Part shown: one piece after another, positions 63,435 through 64,000 of the stretch | Layout: each line of letters starts with the position of its first letter | How positions within the stretch are numbered: the stretch's first letter is position 1 | Source: Paenibacillus hexagrammi | GTDB taxonomy: Bacteria > Bacillota > Bacilli > Paenibacillales > NBRC-103111 | NCBI RefSeq assembly: GCF_021513275.1 | Contig: NZ_CP090978.1 | Coordinates: 2,418,001 to 2,482,000 of the forward strand | Length of the DNA: 64,000 nucleotides | Direction of reading: 5' to 3' | The notes under the pieces: model-generated | What the model saw: only the letters and a program-made list of their open reading frames with translations | Told to the model about the DNA's origin: nothing | Database searches by the model: none | Program-made: the position numbers and the translations under genes

Positions 63435-64000
63435 TCATAGGAAGGAATCCACCCATAAGCAGGTACGAAAACTGACCTCTTCACGTGAGCGGATTCCCCT
63501 GACACCTGTAAGCTCATGTTCATAAGGCAGATTGAACGCATCCGTAACCGCTGTGTAAGGCTCTAGCGAAAACGCCGAGGCCCAATCCGGGCGGAACAAT
63601 ACCATAAAAGGAAATTGACGGTCGATTTGATAAGCAATCGAATACCCGCGATCCTTCATCTCAAGACGGCATACCCGGTTCCCATCCTCTTCTTCCAAGG
63701 ACAATAGAGAACAACCTAGCTGAGGATAGCTTGAAATTGCGACCCCTTCTTTTAAGGAACGGCTAAACGGTGTAATACTCGGCCTGCCTGTCACAAAAGC
63801 TTCGTTCGTCACCGGCCATTCCTCCATCGCTGGAACCGTAAGCATAAGCTCCTCTCCGCCATCAAAAGGAATTGAAAAATAAGGATGCAGCCCAAAAGCG
63901 AAAGGCGCTTCGTCCTCCCCTTCGTTCACAATGGTTCCGTTCAAATGTAAACGCCCCTCAAAGAGACGGTATGTAAAGGTAAACGTAATGGAATGAGGGA
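63435..64000 (-). CDS. Aldose 1-epimerase-like protein, 5' end outside window
   Basis: The frame is open to the window edge (…ITFTYRLFEGRLHLNGT...). Galactose mutarotase fold: FAFGLHPYF holds a catalytic His and FSLEPYTAVTDAFN the catalytic Glu. Interconverts sugar anomers. Lies upstream of, and in the same direction as, the moc-like operon, but a cre site and 77 bases separate them. Confidence 0.82.
   Translation of the reverse strand, partial: PHSITFTFTYRLFEGRLHLNGTIVNEGEDEAPFAFGLHPYFSIPFDGGEELMLTVPAMEEWPVTNEAFVTGRPSITPFSRSLKEGVAISSYPQLGCSLLSLEEEDGNRVCRLEMKDRGYSIAYQIDRQFPFMVLFRPDWASAFSLEPYTAVTDAFNLPYEHELTGVRGIRSREEVSFRTCLWVDSFL

Overview
The window looks like chromosomal DNA of a Paenibacillus-type Firmicute. 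Evidence is moderate GC, strong AGGAGG-type ribosome binding sites, an ileS gene behind a T-box leader, a Bacillus-type holin-like toxin, cre-like sites, and secreted plant-polysaccharide enzymes (a huge GH2 protein with a dockerin, and a PL1 pectate lyase). No tRNA, rRNA or CRISPR array was recognised.

Layout. (1) 1-7.4 kb is a graveyard of insertion sequences (IS21, IS4, DDE_Tnp_1, IS1380) with broken XRE regulators, a GNAT remnant and a DUF2716 gene sitting between two copies of a structured repeat. (2) 7.5-22.7 kb is a one-direction biosynthetic cluster: a BtrH-like acyltransferase, a three-gene ABC exporter, a decayed luciferase-like monooxygenase, a free-standing acyl carrier protein, a free-standing adenylation domain, a 3-hydroxyisobutyrate-dehydrogenase-like enzyme, an MIO aromatic aminomutase, an ATP-grasp ligase, an M20 hydrolase, a Gfo/Idh oxidoreductase, a UDP-uronate epimerase and a UDP-sugar 6-dehydrogenase. 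The logic resembles butirosin side-chain assembly (acyl group built on an ACP and passed to an amino sugar), here with a beta-amino acid source and a uronate sugar. (3) IS110 and IS21 elements close this segment at 26.2 kb. The two halves of a type I holin-like toxin gene lie at 2868 and 26218, each abutting an IS21-type end, so the 23.3 kb between them looks like an IS21-bounded insertion. (4) 26757-33053 is an apparently complete Tn3-family transposon with 38-bp ends, a 5-bp target duplication, a tyrosine recombinase downstream of tnpA, a 183-bp MITE with 8-bp duplication, and unknown cargo. (5) 33-39 kb holds an 1804-residue secreted glycoside hydrolase carrying both a cohesin-like and a dockerin domain. 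(6) 39.5-48 kb holds TetR plus FAD monooxygenase with palindromic operators, a transposase remnant, an alpha/beta hydrolase, an F420-type NADP oxidoreductase and an RND exporter. (7) 48-58 kb holds type-2 ileS with its T-box, a leucine-rich protein, the pectate lyase and glcD-glcF. (8) 57.9-63.4 kb is a minus-strand operon (Gfo/Idh, sugar isomerase, fatty-acid-desaturase-like oxygenase, Rieske ferredoxin, aldo/keto reductase, creatininase-like hydrolase) whose content parallels the rhizobial moc genes for rhizopine breakdown, behind a likely cre site; a partial mutarotase gene runs off the right edge.

Caution on quality: at least eleven reading-frame breaks, including one in ileS, are single-base losses inside homopolymers, so many apparent pseudogenes here may be consensus errors. 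The cluster may therefore be more intact than it looks.
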